NCBI GenBank assembly: GCA_019722365.1
Contig: JADFUC010001625.1
Location: forward strand, 1-64,000
Origin: Lithospermum erythrorhizon
Lineage: Eukaryota > Streptophyta > Magnoliopsida > Boraginales > Boraginaceae
Direction of reading: 5' to 3'
DNA length: 64,000 nt
Of this stretch, positions 37,200-49,121 are shown one piece after another. Under the pieces are notes generated by a model. It was not told where the DNA came from, did not search any database, and saw nothing but the letters and a program-made list of their open reading frames with translations. The position numbers were made by a program, and so were the translations under genes. Each line of letters begins with the position of its first letter. The stretch's first letter is position 1.

Positions 37200-38420
37200 A
37201 GATTAGGGAGTCATAACTACGCTGGTGGGAACGCAGTTCTCACGCCTACCAAGCCTCACGGGAAAATCGAACCGGAGAAACACATCAAGGGAATTTCAAT
37301 CCCAAATGTCGCCTAAAGACCCCCGGGCAGCCAGCGTATACCGCAGAAGTTTTTCCGCCCAAATTCGGGCAGACACGCACCGAGATGTTTCACCATTTAC
37401 CGGAAGGATGCATAACTCCTTCTGGCGAGCTAAAAACCGATTTACGGTAACCTTTGGTTGAAGGGTTTGGGAGGACAAGGACGAGCATTCCCTCATGACC
37501 ATTAAGCAAAGTGGAGAATAAGACAATTTCATCCTCTGTAACGGTTTCAAACTGAAGTTCAACCTCATCCCGTGGCCGACTCGTAAGATCAAGGTTATCG
37601 TGATTTGTCGGTGGGTTTGATGATGCAGCAAAGCCCAAGGAGTCTCTTTTGAAGAAAAGGCCCTTGAACCTAGAGGAAGTCAATGAATGTGCCTATAAGT
37701 ATATCCGGATAGAGGAGGCGAAGAAAAGAGCGAGAAGACGTGGGCGAGCGTCCACGGAAAGAAGCTCAAAGTGGTATTTATTCCGAACCGGCATTTAAGC
37801 ACCGCGACGCACTGGCGCCGGACGCTGATATTTCAAGGCTTCGATCTCCTGGGCGTTAGCCTTTCTCCGCCTCCCGATGAACATAAGAAGAAGGGAGGCG
37901 AAGCTGGGGTAAATTGGAATACTTCTGACCCCATTGTCTCCGCCATGTTGGCTATTTCTAGAGATCGAGGACAAGCCTGGACGCCACTAAAGCAAAAGAC
38001 CTCGTGACAAGAGGGTAAATATCATATCGGGGTAAATGAGGAGGAGATTCCGGGAGCACCTGTGGGCGGCGTGATGAAAGAGGGACATATATGCTCGTGA
38101 ACGCATGTGAGTTATCGCCTCGAGTCTATTCTTCTAGAAAATATTTCGGCGAATGTAGTGCCTCATGAGGATCCGCTGGTGATAAAACCCGCTCATCGCA
38201 AACTTCGAAAGCGGGCGAATGTTATGACCTTGAAGTTTCGTTGATATCCTATTCCCCGGATGCATAACTAAAGCCGGGACGAGTCGGCTGCGATCCGCCC
38301 AGCCACTCTTAGTTAAATTCATGCGCGACGCTACAGCCAGCCGAGAGAAACCTCATGACGGCATTTGAGAAGACCCGCAATGGCCACAAAGATGGCAGAA
38401 TTCACCATCGTAATAACGGG
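37200..38420 (+). pseudogene. Ty3/gypsy (Tat-type) gag and protease remnant
   Basis: Gag is visible in two frames: SLMTIKQ at about 37490-37512, then LNLEEVNECAYKYIRIEE at 37667-37722, the conserved gag helix of plant Tat elements. Farther on, PHEDPLVI is encoded exactly at 38161-38184, the PHDDALVI block at the N-terminal side of the Tat protease. Frameshifts occur between these blocks. The reading strand is plus and the gene lies behind LTR L1. RT and everything downstream is absent because another LTR element begins at 38581. Confidence 0.8.
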
Positions 38421-38580
38421 ATCATCGAAAGACCGGCGTTGTTCCAGTTTGAGGTTCAGGTCTACCTGATCCATTTGAAGATTAAGTTCCTCTAATACGT
38501 ATATGGAACAATGAGACGGCAAATGTAAGAAAGTAAGAGGATGTTATTTGGCCCCCACAAAGCGCATTAAGGCACAAATG

Positions 38581-38657
38581 TGTTGGAACTAAGAGATATT
38601 AGATCTCATAAAATGCTTGTTGAACAATTTAGATTGTACAACCGATTTATAATGCTC

Positions 38658-38714
<57 letters not shown>

Positions 38715-39430
38715 CGAAGTTCAATATATGTCGATCGCTAGACATTTGACATTTGTAATTTATCTGAATCGACATTAGGTGGTTACATGATGACTTACTA
38801 TACCATAATCTATATACTAATACAATAATTGGTTCATATTGTATAATATATTGCTATTGTGCTATTGCTCCATCCGTCTCAAGAGGTCACACACAAACAA
38901 GAACTCGAACTTATAATAAAAGAGTTATAACTTCTCTCGGTCTAATGCGAAACACGGCTTAAACATTCTAAGCAAAATCGGACTTTTTGGTACTGAGGAG
39001 GTCGGCTAGGCGGTGGGATTTGGATGAGATTCTCCTCAATCTCTTTAAGGCCGCCTATAAAATAGTGCTCAACCCCTCTCATAATATTTGCTTCAATTCT
39101 TCTTGACTTTTTGAAGCAAGAGAATTCTCTCCTCCCTCACCTAGTTCGACGCCCCCTCCCTTTTGGAAGAGAAAAATAGTTTCTCTTCTATCTTTGTTTT
39201 CGCTTTTAATGATTCTAGTAAACGCATTTAAAAGTTCGGTCAATTACTAATGTGGTTTTTCTCGAGATACCTTTCGTGTGATACGAGCTCATCCGCTTTC
39301 CGTTACCATTAAAATATTCCAAAATGGGGTGTACACACTTGTAATTTGTTATTTATTTTTTCAGATAATCCGTAATATTCTCGGATTCGGTGATCCGATT
39401 AGTTTAAACTTTAGATACGATGAATTAAAA
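38581..39430 (+). repeat. 5' LTR of the pol-less element
   Basis: Shares with 45764-46552 the ordered words GATCTCATAAAATGC, ATTGTACAACCGA, TATGTCGATCG, CAAACAAGAA, CTCATAATATTTGC, CACCTAGTTCGACGCC and GTGATCCGATTAGTTTA. TATA region CCTATAAAATAGTG is at about 39053. Confidence 0.85.
38659..38714. repeat. (TA)n microsatellite in the 5' LTR
   Basis: About 21 uninterrupted TA units plus a short imperfect tail. The same site in the 3' LTR (45841-45861) has about 10 units, so the tract changed length after insertion. Confidence 0.95.
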
Positions 39431-39446
39431 GGGGTCATAGCTCACA
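39430..39446 (+). other. Degraded primer-binding site
   Basis: GGGGTCATAGCTCACAAGC resembles TGGTATCAGAGC, the initiator-methionine tRNA site, and is followed by TTTGATTGCAATTATGTAAA, common after the 5' LTR of plant copia elements. Confidence 0.5.
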
Positions 39447-42400
39447 AGCATTTGATTGCAATTATGTAAATAATCTGTAAAATCATTTTTGCTGAATTAC
39501 GGGACTGATTTGCGTATTGACTTTGTAATTAATGGTGGTTCAATTCCAATTGATGAATTATTTGATTGGAATAATTCAATATAATTACTTGTTAAATATT
39601 TTTGAAATTTGTTAATGTGAAAAAATTTCAAATAATATTTCTGATTTTTGAGAATTTTTTCAGATTTTCTAACTAATTTTTATATCCATTTATTAATTGG
39701 AAACGAGTAAAACCATCGACTCACAATAATCGTGACGATTAATAAAAGGTCGAGGCAGAATTGGCCGACGTAATCGAGACACGATTCATCGAAAGTCATC
39801 CTGAGTCGACTCACCAAACGAGTCCAAGAATTGACTGCCTCGACTCGGGTCGTGCCGATTCGACCCGACACGACCTACCTACTCAATTCCTCGATCGTTC
39901 CGTTAGTTTCGACACGGCATCCAAGTCACATTCTACGCCGCAACTACGCCATTCAATCGTCATCGCCATTCACGACGGTCCGCCACGCCGCCATTTCACG
40001 CCATGCCCACGCTGCGTAGCCTGCCACCGCTAAGGTTTTGATGCCCAAATGTGCTGCTGACATGGCCGAATGGTTGCCCCGTCCAGCCAGGTGGTTCTCA
40101 GACCGGGCCGACAACCGCTTGCCTGATAGCCGGGTCCGCGTGGTTAATGGCTGACTCATCCATCCGATGGCATGGATTTGGGTCCAACTTAATTACTTAA
40201 TGTGTCAATTGTGTTTTGATTTGGTCCGAACTCAATTCTTGATGGAGTTTTGCTTCAATTGATTTATTTGAAATCAATTAAATTGTATTAATTTAATTTC
40301 TTATAGAAAATTATTTTTATCAATTTATTTTAACCACATTAAAATTAGTTCTAATAACATTATATTAAATTCAATTATTTATTGAAATTAATTGAAACTA
40401 TTGGATTTAATTAATTAAATTCTAATTATTGTTAGGTTTAATTATGGTATTTCGAAATTGATTTAATTAATTTTGAGACCTGTGATTATGAGATAATTGG
40501 AGTTTTAAATTATCACATAACTTAGGAATTAATCATCATAAGTGTAAAATAGTATTTTTTGGAAAGTACTAGTTATTTTAATATTCGATATTAATCTAAG
40601 ATGTTATTAATATTAGATGTTAATGACATATTTGATATTAGATATCAATAACACATTTTAATATAAGATATTAATTTGACGTTTAGTAATATTAGATATT
40701 AATAACATCTTATTAATATAAAATATCAAATAAACACTAGAACTAGATTACTAGTGATTTTACACTTAGACAAATGAAATAGTTTATTTCTATTTTACGA
40801 ATATTCTCGATACTTAATATATGCGTTTAATTCATGCTTCATCCATGATATGTATGTTGCTGCATTATTAATTATTTATCATGTACTTATATCAAGGTGG
40901 TTATATTTCACGGATGTCATGGAATTTATGATATAATATTATATTATATGTATAATATGTCCTTATAGATATTAATCTACCTATGCATGCTTAGTTTTGT
41001 ATTTATAGAAATGCATTTAAACTTGGAATAATTAGTAAGTAGTTATAATTAATTACTCGTCCGTCTTTTATTTAGTTGATTCAGAGGAAATTTCTCTTGT
41101 TCCTTTTTACTTGATTATTTACTTTTTCAATGCAATATTTACATTTATAATTCTTTAATATTATTGATTTGTCTCCCTAATATTTTTAACGTGATCGCTT
41201 ATAATTTTCTACCTCCTTAAAAAATAGTAAAATTAATTATACTCTTTAATAAAGTACTTTAACCTATATGATCAAGTAAATACGGACGGAGGGACTATTA
41301 GATATCAATTCCACCTTGTGAGGGGATGTTAACAGAAAATACTCTTTATGAAACTAAAACATGCTTTCTTTTAGAAATATTTTTCATTAATATTTATATC
41401 ATGATTTTCGCTAATTTGTTATATTTTTCTTTATGACTCATGGGTGTATTCTTTAGCTTGTTTGATCGATACACTCGACATGGTCGTAAAGAGTTGGCAA
41501 AAACATAACAAATTCCACCCAATAAATAAAGGCTAATGTCATACCATAATATAAAGTCAAGCCAGATCATTTGTGCGCGGGCCGCTAGTACGGTAGACGG
41601 CTGCCATCTCGACGCCATCCTCGACGGAATACCTAAGTTATTGCTCGAGAACTCTTGAACTTACACTTCACATTCTGAATTTGCATTCAGTTTATTTGGT
41701 CTACTTAACGGTGTACTCCAATATAAGACGTGGGCTCGTTGACATGAGAGATTGCCAATATAATCTAAGTTGAACTTTTGGTAATCCCAAGATTATGATA
41801 GTTGTAATCATGAATAATACACTTGCTTATACGACATTTAAAAACGAAATGTGTTAAGGCAGGCTGTCGCTCGTCAGGTAAGTTCTTTTGTATACTTTCA
41901 GGTGTTTAGTGGGATTGTAAACACTAGTATAGTTATTCTATTATCCTATTATAGAATATTTTACGACATATGTTCAGTTCTGCCTTTATGTATTTTGTTG
42001 TAGTCCATTATGAGTCCATTTTTCCTACGAAAGTGTTTTTAGTCTAACCCGAAAGTGATATACACTAAATAACTCAAACTTTATTGAAATGTCAAAAATT
42101 TAAGGATAGTGCCTGCTACTTGTTAATATCGAGTACGTAATACCCAAGCATCTAAAAGCGATCCGTGACCGCTTAGACCGCTTAATTTACACGACGAGCA
42201 TCTTAATGCATTCCGTAGGTCAAGTGCCTTATGTTGTCTACTACGGAACATCATCTCAAGGTTAAGAATCAGGATGTTAGATCATGATTTGATTTGGCGC
42301 TAACTGGTGACTCTCATCGAAAATATCAAAAGCGGTTAAGAGCAAATGTTGCACACCGATCGGCACGGCGTTGAGAGAATCTCGCTGCTCGAGAGATAAT

Positions 42401-45400
42401 GATTACTGAAGTTATTTCGAGCATCAGAGAATCCCAATCTCTTCAGAATTGAGCTTAAACATCATCATGATTACTTTACCCCAATAAGCAGCCCACTTCA
42501 TTATTGGTTATAATGGATAAGAAACGGCGAAAGATTGCTTCAAGCTCATGATCATCTCTAAGGATAAGGAGAATTTCTAACGCTTTTACTCATACGTATT
42601 TGGTTATAAACCGTGGTGGGATGTACAAAGGGAAGCGTAAGTAGATAAGACAAGGATGGTTAAAGTAACTACTTTGTCATCGTAGAAGTCTCATAAGCAG
42701 GCTTTTCCATCCGACAAGAGACGCGATTCGATCACGTATCATCCTAAAAGGTACCGCCATGTTAACGATACTTCACTTTCTCGATACATCAATGCTTGTT
42801 GACATTGTATGTAGTAATTTGCATTTTCTCAAATGTGCGGAAGATCCGACAGAAGATCGCTAGAGACTGAGCGACCTCGTGCGAATGGGGACAAGCATCC
42901 GACCGGTGAGGACCTTAATTTTTATCGTTTAGCCTTTAAACAAATATTTTAACATATTATCGAAGTTAGCTTTCGTTAGATTAGTATGTTATTTATGTTT
43001 TGAACATAAATAATTTTTATGTTTTAAGATTAATTCGCTAATTAACTATTAATCTTACACGAAAATTACAAAACGACAAGAATCTCCATATTGTTTCACC
43101 AACATAAATATCATAACATACGCCATGCTAATTCAAGCAAAAGAACTTGAAATCTAAAATTCCTAAGGCAATATGAATTATAAAAGTATAATCACACAAA
43201 TGAAAGATCATAAAAGATGAAATCTGGAATCATATTTAGTACAATGATTAAACGTGAATAATACTTAGAATGCATAATCGGGGGCAATCATTAATTAAAA
43301 TGAAATGTTTGAATAAATTATTTATTAGAGCTTCAAATAAGATTTATGAGATCAATAAATAAATAAAACCACTCTCACATTATTTCTAGTGCATTAGTAA
43401 AACATAACTATATATGTTTACTAATTTACTGTCATATTTTAGAAATACAGTAAGTACATTTGAATAGTTCAAATGAATGAGAGTTGGCTTAAGAGAACAT
43501 TTAATATTCTTTAAAATGTTAAAGAAGTATGTTACTAGATGAACTAGATTCATCTAATAATATAGATTGTCATATTCTCCTCGAAGCTAAATTTCAAACC
43601 ACCGAATGTATAATCAACCAATCAACATCAAGAACGCCATATTATAATGTGATATGGAATTATTCCATGTTAGTTAAATTAAAGATCTTATAAATCCTCA
43701 AATTCAAGTCAAACAATTGACAAACTATAAAGATTCTGAACTTGTCAAGTTACTATAACGGTAATCCTAACAAAAGACGCTTTTAAGACATAACCATTTA
43801 ACAACAAGCGATGATGATTTAGGATTTGTATGATCCGGAGATAGTTTAAATATTCCAAATACAGAATTAGATATTAACATATTTACTCCAAGATAACTAG
43901 TTGTCAAGGAATGAATAACTATCATAACAGAAATGATTAATTAAATGAAATGCCAAGATGTTTACAAAGATCGACCGATAAATAAAATTCATCCAAGCTC
44001 AAGGTGATTCTCTGATCGAGTCTTATCAATCATAAATGTTTTAGATCATCCGGATCTAATAGTTGACATAGACATAAGTTAAATTTGTTAAATTCAAATA
44101 GTTTGAATTCATTAACGGAACTAAGATTCTGTACGTACAGCAGTCGCCGCAGGTTGCTAAGATACACGTTTTAGTATGTGAAAGACATACTAATGATAGA
44201 GAATAACACAACTACACATAATTAGATTGTGTATGAGTTTCTCTATAAAAGATCAAGGGATGGCTCGAATCTTTCTAGAATTCATAGAGATCCAATTACT
44301 AAATAAGTCAATTATGCCGATTATAATCGATAAGGCATCTAACTAGGATCCAAATGAATCTCTTAAAAAGAATCTTTTTCAAAGATACAATTTTTGTCCC
44401 ACCTTATAAAATTGTATGTATTGAAAGAAGAATAATGAAACGAGGATTATATTTGTATTCCTGCTACTCTAAAATTAATAGAGATGATCGTCGATTTAAT
44501 CGATTGTAGTAAAATGATAAGTAGAGTTGTGAACATCTTTAAAGTAACAAATGTAACAACACAACAAATGATCATTGCAATCACGTAAACCGAGTACAGC
44601 TTGTAGAACCGAGAAGCTTGTGAATACATGTAAAGTTGGAATTATAATTTAATGAGTAATCTTGAAAAGGTTTGCCTGACATTCTAAGATTTATCAAGCA
44701 TAAGCATCAAGATCTCATTATCGATCCGAAAGTATATACTCCGACAATGACACTCACATTAGCAAAAATAGAAGCGCATATGCGCATAAGTGTCAGAACA
44801 AAGAACAACGCTTGACTGCATTAATCTACTAATCACACTAGTATAAGTTATTAAGTAATGTTCTTCTCCTCGATGCTTTACTGGGTGCTAGATTTAGTAG
44901 AGCTAGCCCTTCTGCCTTCCAAATGTCATATACATCCATCAGATGATAATGTTTCTCAATTTGAGCTTCTAGATTCAACCACATCGCTTGCTCGGACAAC
45001 GACGAGTATATGTAAAATATAAAATTTCTGCCACTATAAGTAATCTTAACCTTTTGATTCCAATCAGCAATCTATTGTTATTCGAAGAGGTTTCTTCGGG
45101 GTACGTGATCGAAATAAGAAAACCTCTAACAAGCCAAGAAAACAACAAGATCGCTTCCATCCCTGCCAGTGTTCATTGAACAAAATCGAACACCAAACGA
45201 CTAAGATGCTGCTGCGTGATTGTGTTTCGATTATTTTCTTGGATCAAAAGGAAAGTAGTGGATACTTAACGAATCACATGGGTTTACGCAGCTGGACTGC
45301 TTCGAGCCATGTGATTGACCATGGACCGCCGTGAGAACTCATTGGGAAGATAAATTATCTGTGTCCCAAGAAGAATCTCACAGAGCTTATGTTGAATGGC

Positions 45401-45763
45401 GATTCTGTGACTCAGTGAATACGATTTTAGACGACTGAGTAAATAAGACTTGACTTTGTCAAACGCCTTCAGAATGTGAGAGGATCATAACTAAGATCGG
45501 TCAGCATACTACAAAGAGTATAAATGGAAACCTCGGTACAATAGTGATTCATACAACCGGATAAATCGATAGATTGAATCTCGAGAGTTATGGTGATTCA
45601 AAGCGTACTACCAACTATGAGTTGGATATCACATTAACCCGTCTATTACTGCCAGACCGCGCGCGCAAGAGTTCGTGACACATTTCTTACCGTGCTCGAC
45701 TACGTGAAATTGCATATCGAAGCACTATCATACTCATCATAAATCGCCCAAGGATAACTGGAG
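39447..45763. other. Interior of the pol-less LTR element
   Basis: A GC-rich patch at 39760-40160 stays open for up to 90 codons in several frames but gives no known domain. The stretch 40200-42000 is AT-rich and hosts a MITE. The stretch 42100-45760 has fairly even composition yet only short frames; two at 44975-45179 overlap on opposite strands. No RNA gene was recognised. Confidence 0.5.
41054..41297. mobile_element. Stowaway-like MITE 4
   Basis: 244 bp with TA ends; the left end is TACTCGTCCGTCTTTTATTT and the reversed right end is TAGTCCCTCCGTCCGTATTT. It sits inside the interior of the pol-less LTR element and so inserted after it. Confidence 0.85.
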
Positions 45764-46552
45764 CAAGTTGAACTGCAGTTGATCTCATAAAATGCCTGTT
45801 GAATAATTTACATTGTACAACCGACGAGTACTTTCAAATTATATATATATATATATATATATGTCGATCGTTAGACATTCGATATTTAAGATTTATCGAA
45901 TCACATTAGGGGTCGCGGAAGCGGCTTTTCATTGTGAGCCTCCTTACAATTTATATATTAATATAATAGTCAAGTTAATATTGTCTAATATATCGCTATT
46001 GTCGATCCTGTCTTAAGAGTTTCACACAAACAAGAAACCGAACTAATACTAAAAGTATTATAACTTCCCGGTCTAAAGTTGAAACACGAAGGAACATTTA
46101 GGCAAAATCGGATTTTGACTGGCAGAGGTAGGCTAAAGGGATTTGAGGAGTTTTTATCTCTACCCTGTCATTGGGCTATAAATAGTGTTCAACCCTCTCA
46201 TAATATTTTGCAATTCAATCGCTATCGACTTTTGAAGCAAGATACCTCCTTCCTCCCTCTCACCTAGTTCGACGCCTCCTATTCGAAGAGAAAATAGCTC
46301 TCTTCCATCATTGCTTTTATTTCGCTTATCAATCTAGTAAAACCACAAGAAAGTTCAGTCAATTACTATCAGGATTTTCAAGATAATGTTTTGGGTATAT
46401 GAAAGCTCACTATTTGCAGCCTCCATTAAAAATATTCCTTAAGAAAGGTACATACTTGTAATTGCTATTTATTGTTTTTATATATCTCAGACTATTCTCG
46501 AATTGTGATCCGATTAGTTTAGAACTTTTAGATAATGATATAGAATCCAACA
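45764..46552 (+). repeat. 3' LTR of the pol-less element
   Basis: Partner of 38581-39430. TATA region GGCTATAAATAGTG is at about 46169; ends AGAATCCAACA. Confidence 0.85.
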
Positions 46553-46779
46553 AGACGAGGTCGATCTTCACCAAAGAGAATGCAGAAGTTTCCCGACAGA
46601 AATGTGGACGCATTGTTCGATTTTGGTACTGACTGACGACATGTTTCCTAAATAAGGCTTGATACGCTTTTGGCCCAAATGGAAATGCCTACAAAAATGT
46701 AGAGACCGGTCATTTCTAACATAAACACTCCGACGATCGCTCAAGTAGTTAGACCGGTAGAGTTTGCTTCGTAAATGGA
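46553..46779. other. Short gypsy-derived or unassigned stretch
   Basis: Contains GGCCCAAATGGAAATGCC, similar to words in the gypsy LTR start, but too worn to place. Confidence 0.3.
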
Positions 46780-46871
46780 GTTTGGGTATTAAAGTGAACT
46801 TACTTTCGATTTGTCTTCAAGTTTTACCTTTTATAAATGTCGGACCATACTTTGATCAAGTCTTCAGGCAC
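46780..46871 (-). mobile_element. Gypsy LTR fragment, reversed
   Basis: The reverse complement matches 47150-47250 (TTTACCTTTTATA, CGATTTGTC, GATCAAGTCTT in reverse order). It meets the next, forward LTR head to head. Confidence 0.65.
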
Positions 46872-47345
46872 CATTATCCACGAAGAACAAGGCACCTAAT
46901 AACGGACCAAAGAACAAGGAACGTAATAAATGGGCCCTAAAATGGATCGAGAAATCAAAGGTACCGAATAAACGGATCCGACTCAATACGGCCTTAACGC
47001 TTTAAAGCCCGTGGATAAACGCAGTTAAGGAGTCCAAATGGTATGTAGAGAAGAACCATTGAGACTGAACGGCCGATTCGCCCAATTAAGGTCATAATTA
47101 CCAACTCTTAACGAGCCTCAAAATCATTAATTTGCAAATGGCGTGCTATCAAGACTGCACTAAAGTACCGGTCCGATAGACTATAAAAGGTAAACTCGAG
47201 GACAAATCAAGTAAGTTTACTTTGATACCCAAATTTCCTTTCGTAAACTAAAATCTTTCAACTTTACTAAACTCTTTCGACCGTGACTAACTCGATTGTC
47301 GAGTTGTTTCCGTCCTGCAACTAGTATTTGTTTTGTAAGATTTGG
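46872..47345 (+). mobile_element. Gypsy LTR copy L2 (forward)
   Basis: Shares GGTACCGAATAAACGG, GACTATAAAAGGTAAACTCG, GACAAATCA and TGATACCCAAAT with 50610-50910. The TATA box is at about 47192. The 5' end is truncated at the head-to-head junction. Confidence 0.75.
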
Positions 47346-47639
47346 GACTAAGATTTGTCAACGAACTTACTATACGTGGACTAGCGACTTTATAAGCTGA
47401 AAAACCCATGCTACCGGATTTAGAAATGTGGTTCAGTTGAGCCTCACGAGCAAATGGGTCTAGTCAGTTGAACGTAGGCCCACAAGCGAGCAACTCGCCA
47501 TTCAAGGGCCGAACTCGCTTTACGGTCCCTGAGCCCCACAAAGACGAAAGCACGGTTCGAGATTCGCCACGGCCACGTAATAATGAGGTCAGGATGGCAC
47601 TTGCTATTGTGACTTTCATTAGCAAATGATTTTGGGCTG
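47346..47639. other. Leader region behind LTR L2
   Basis: GC-richer and without recognisable gag; the coding sequence that should follow was deleted before the integrase remnant. Confidence 0.4.
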
Positions 47640-49121
47640 TAAGAAATCTTTCATATTAGAATGGATTCTCAGCGCCGCTGGCTACGCAAGGCAATTTTAA
47701 ATTGATTTATACAAGGAGAGTACAAGTGGTTATCTCATGGAGAGTTCGAATGCGATAGACTTTTCCGATCCGTCATATGGAGTATTGCCTCTCGGAGAGA
47801 ACTGAAGCCAATGACCGCCCCGCTTGGCTACAAAGAGTACGGGATAATCTCGATTCCACCCCTCGGTCGAACGGGTAAGCAGGATGCCTTCTGACAAAGG
47901 AAAGTCGACGGATAATGCCCCCAGGTGAAGCGGCCAGAAGCGCCGAGCCGTGGTACTGCTATTATGGATTTTCGGTAAACCGAGTCCTCCCCTGAGATCC
48001 CCCGGTGGCTAATAAGATCCAGCGGCGTAGCTTGAGAAGCACTCGCCGAATGGGGTCTTTTTACATGGTGTCCTTTTCGGGGTCTGACGGGGTTAGACAT
48101 CCGGTAGGAAGGATTAATGGCGCTGGCAACGCATTTGGGGAGTGCGAAGTACCAATGGAAATGCATTGACGTAAAAGATACCAAGGCCAGAGATATTCGG
48201 CCCTCAGAGCTAAGTGATGCCCAAGATCACGTCCTGAGGCGCTGACTATGCAGCATCCCTCATCGCCTCTCATCGACGACAAGATGCCGTGCCTAGTACC
48301 TTTTATCAGCCAAGGCTGATATAGTAGGAGATCTTTTCGAGGACACCGGGGGCAAAAAGGTACACCATCGCTAAGCGTGTAATTACTTCACCAAACGGGC
48401 GGGAGGCCGTTCTCGCCACCCTAAGCAGACTTAAGGAAAATAGTTCTTCAAAGAAATCTTTACCCGGTTCTTGATACACTAAAAAGTTTGTCAACGACAA
48501 TGGCACGAAGTTCACGTCGGAAAGATCGTAGACCTCGTGTCAGAAACCGGGATATAGAACAATCGACGACTCCTCGCATCATATCCTCGCGCTTAACGGG
48601 AGCAGCTGGGAAGCCGATTTAACCGGTAATCTTTTAAGGTTGTCGTTGTTGCCTGCGAGGAAGGTCGCTTTGACTAGAGCCCTAATGTTGTTATGGTCCT
48701 TCCGGACGACTCCAAATCCCATCACACAGAGACCCCTTTAATTCCGTGCGATCCGACTCGCTGTCACAAGTAGATTCACCTGGAGACAACTCGAGTGTCA
48801 TACTATGACGAGTTGGCCAAATCTATGGACGCGGCTCAACATCGACATGTTGAAGAAAAGAGGTCGCCAGCGTTGATAAGATGGTCTGCAGCGCAGTAAG
48901 GTACCGCCACTACAACAAAATTCAGCATGGGCCGACAATTCTCGATAGGATTTTGGGTCCCTGTGAGTACGACAAGCATCCGTCAGTTGAAACTCGAGCC
49001 GGAGTCCCCGAGGCCCATGTCCTGAGAGTCATGGGCCAAATACATATGAACCTGCAAAACCATGGAAGTGGCCATGCCGCTATCATGGAACGCATGTCAC
49101 CTAAGAAAATACTACGTGTAA
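47640..49121 (+). pseudogene. Gypsy RNase H tail and integrase remnant
   Basis: The first 600 bp are too broken to assign but correspond in position to RNase H. The integrase core starts near 48315 with DIVGDLFEDTGGKK, followed by NYFTKRAGG (YFTKWxEA block). FVNDNGTKFTSER is encoded exactly at 48487-48525; its DNG carries the second catalytic aspartate of the integrase. A C-terminal open segment (48881-49121) ends WNACHLRKYYV and a TAA stop at 49119-49121, the usual end of Tat polyproteins. Frameshifts are scattered throughout. Gag, protease and RT are missing between LTR L2 and this region. Confidence 0.8.

Larger units (their letters stand above)
38581..46552 (+). mobile_element. LTR retrotransposon without recognisable pol, inserted into gypsy
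   Basis: Two related LTRs (38581 to about 39430 and about 45764-46552) enclose 6.3 kb. The first LTR starts TGTTGGAACT and the second ends AATCCAACA, mirror-image ends typical of copia elements. A primer-binding-like GGGGTCATAGCTC follows the first LTR. I looked for gag, integrase, RT and RNase H blocks on both strands of the interior and found none that I trust, so this resembles a large retrotransposon derivative (non-autonomous). Its position after a truncated gypsy protease shows that it inserted into, or replaced part of, the older gypsy copy. No clean target duplication was seen (AAATG versus AGACG). Confidence 0.7.

Noticed and set aside
44975..45179. Pair of overlapping frames on opposite strands
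   Set aside because: Both are near the length expected by chance and no retroelement or host domain was recognised in either.
47828..48515. Minus-strand frames of 69-118 codons
   Set aside because: Antisense to the forward integrase region with the DNGTKFTSE motif; no family resemblance of their own.
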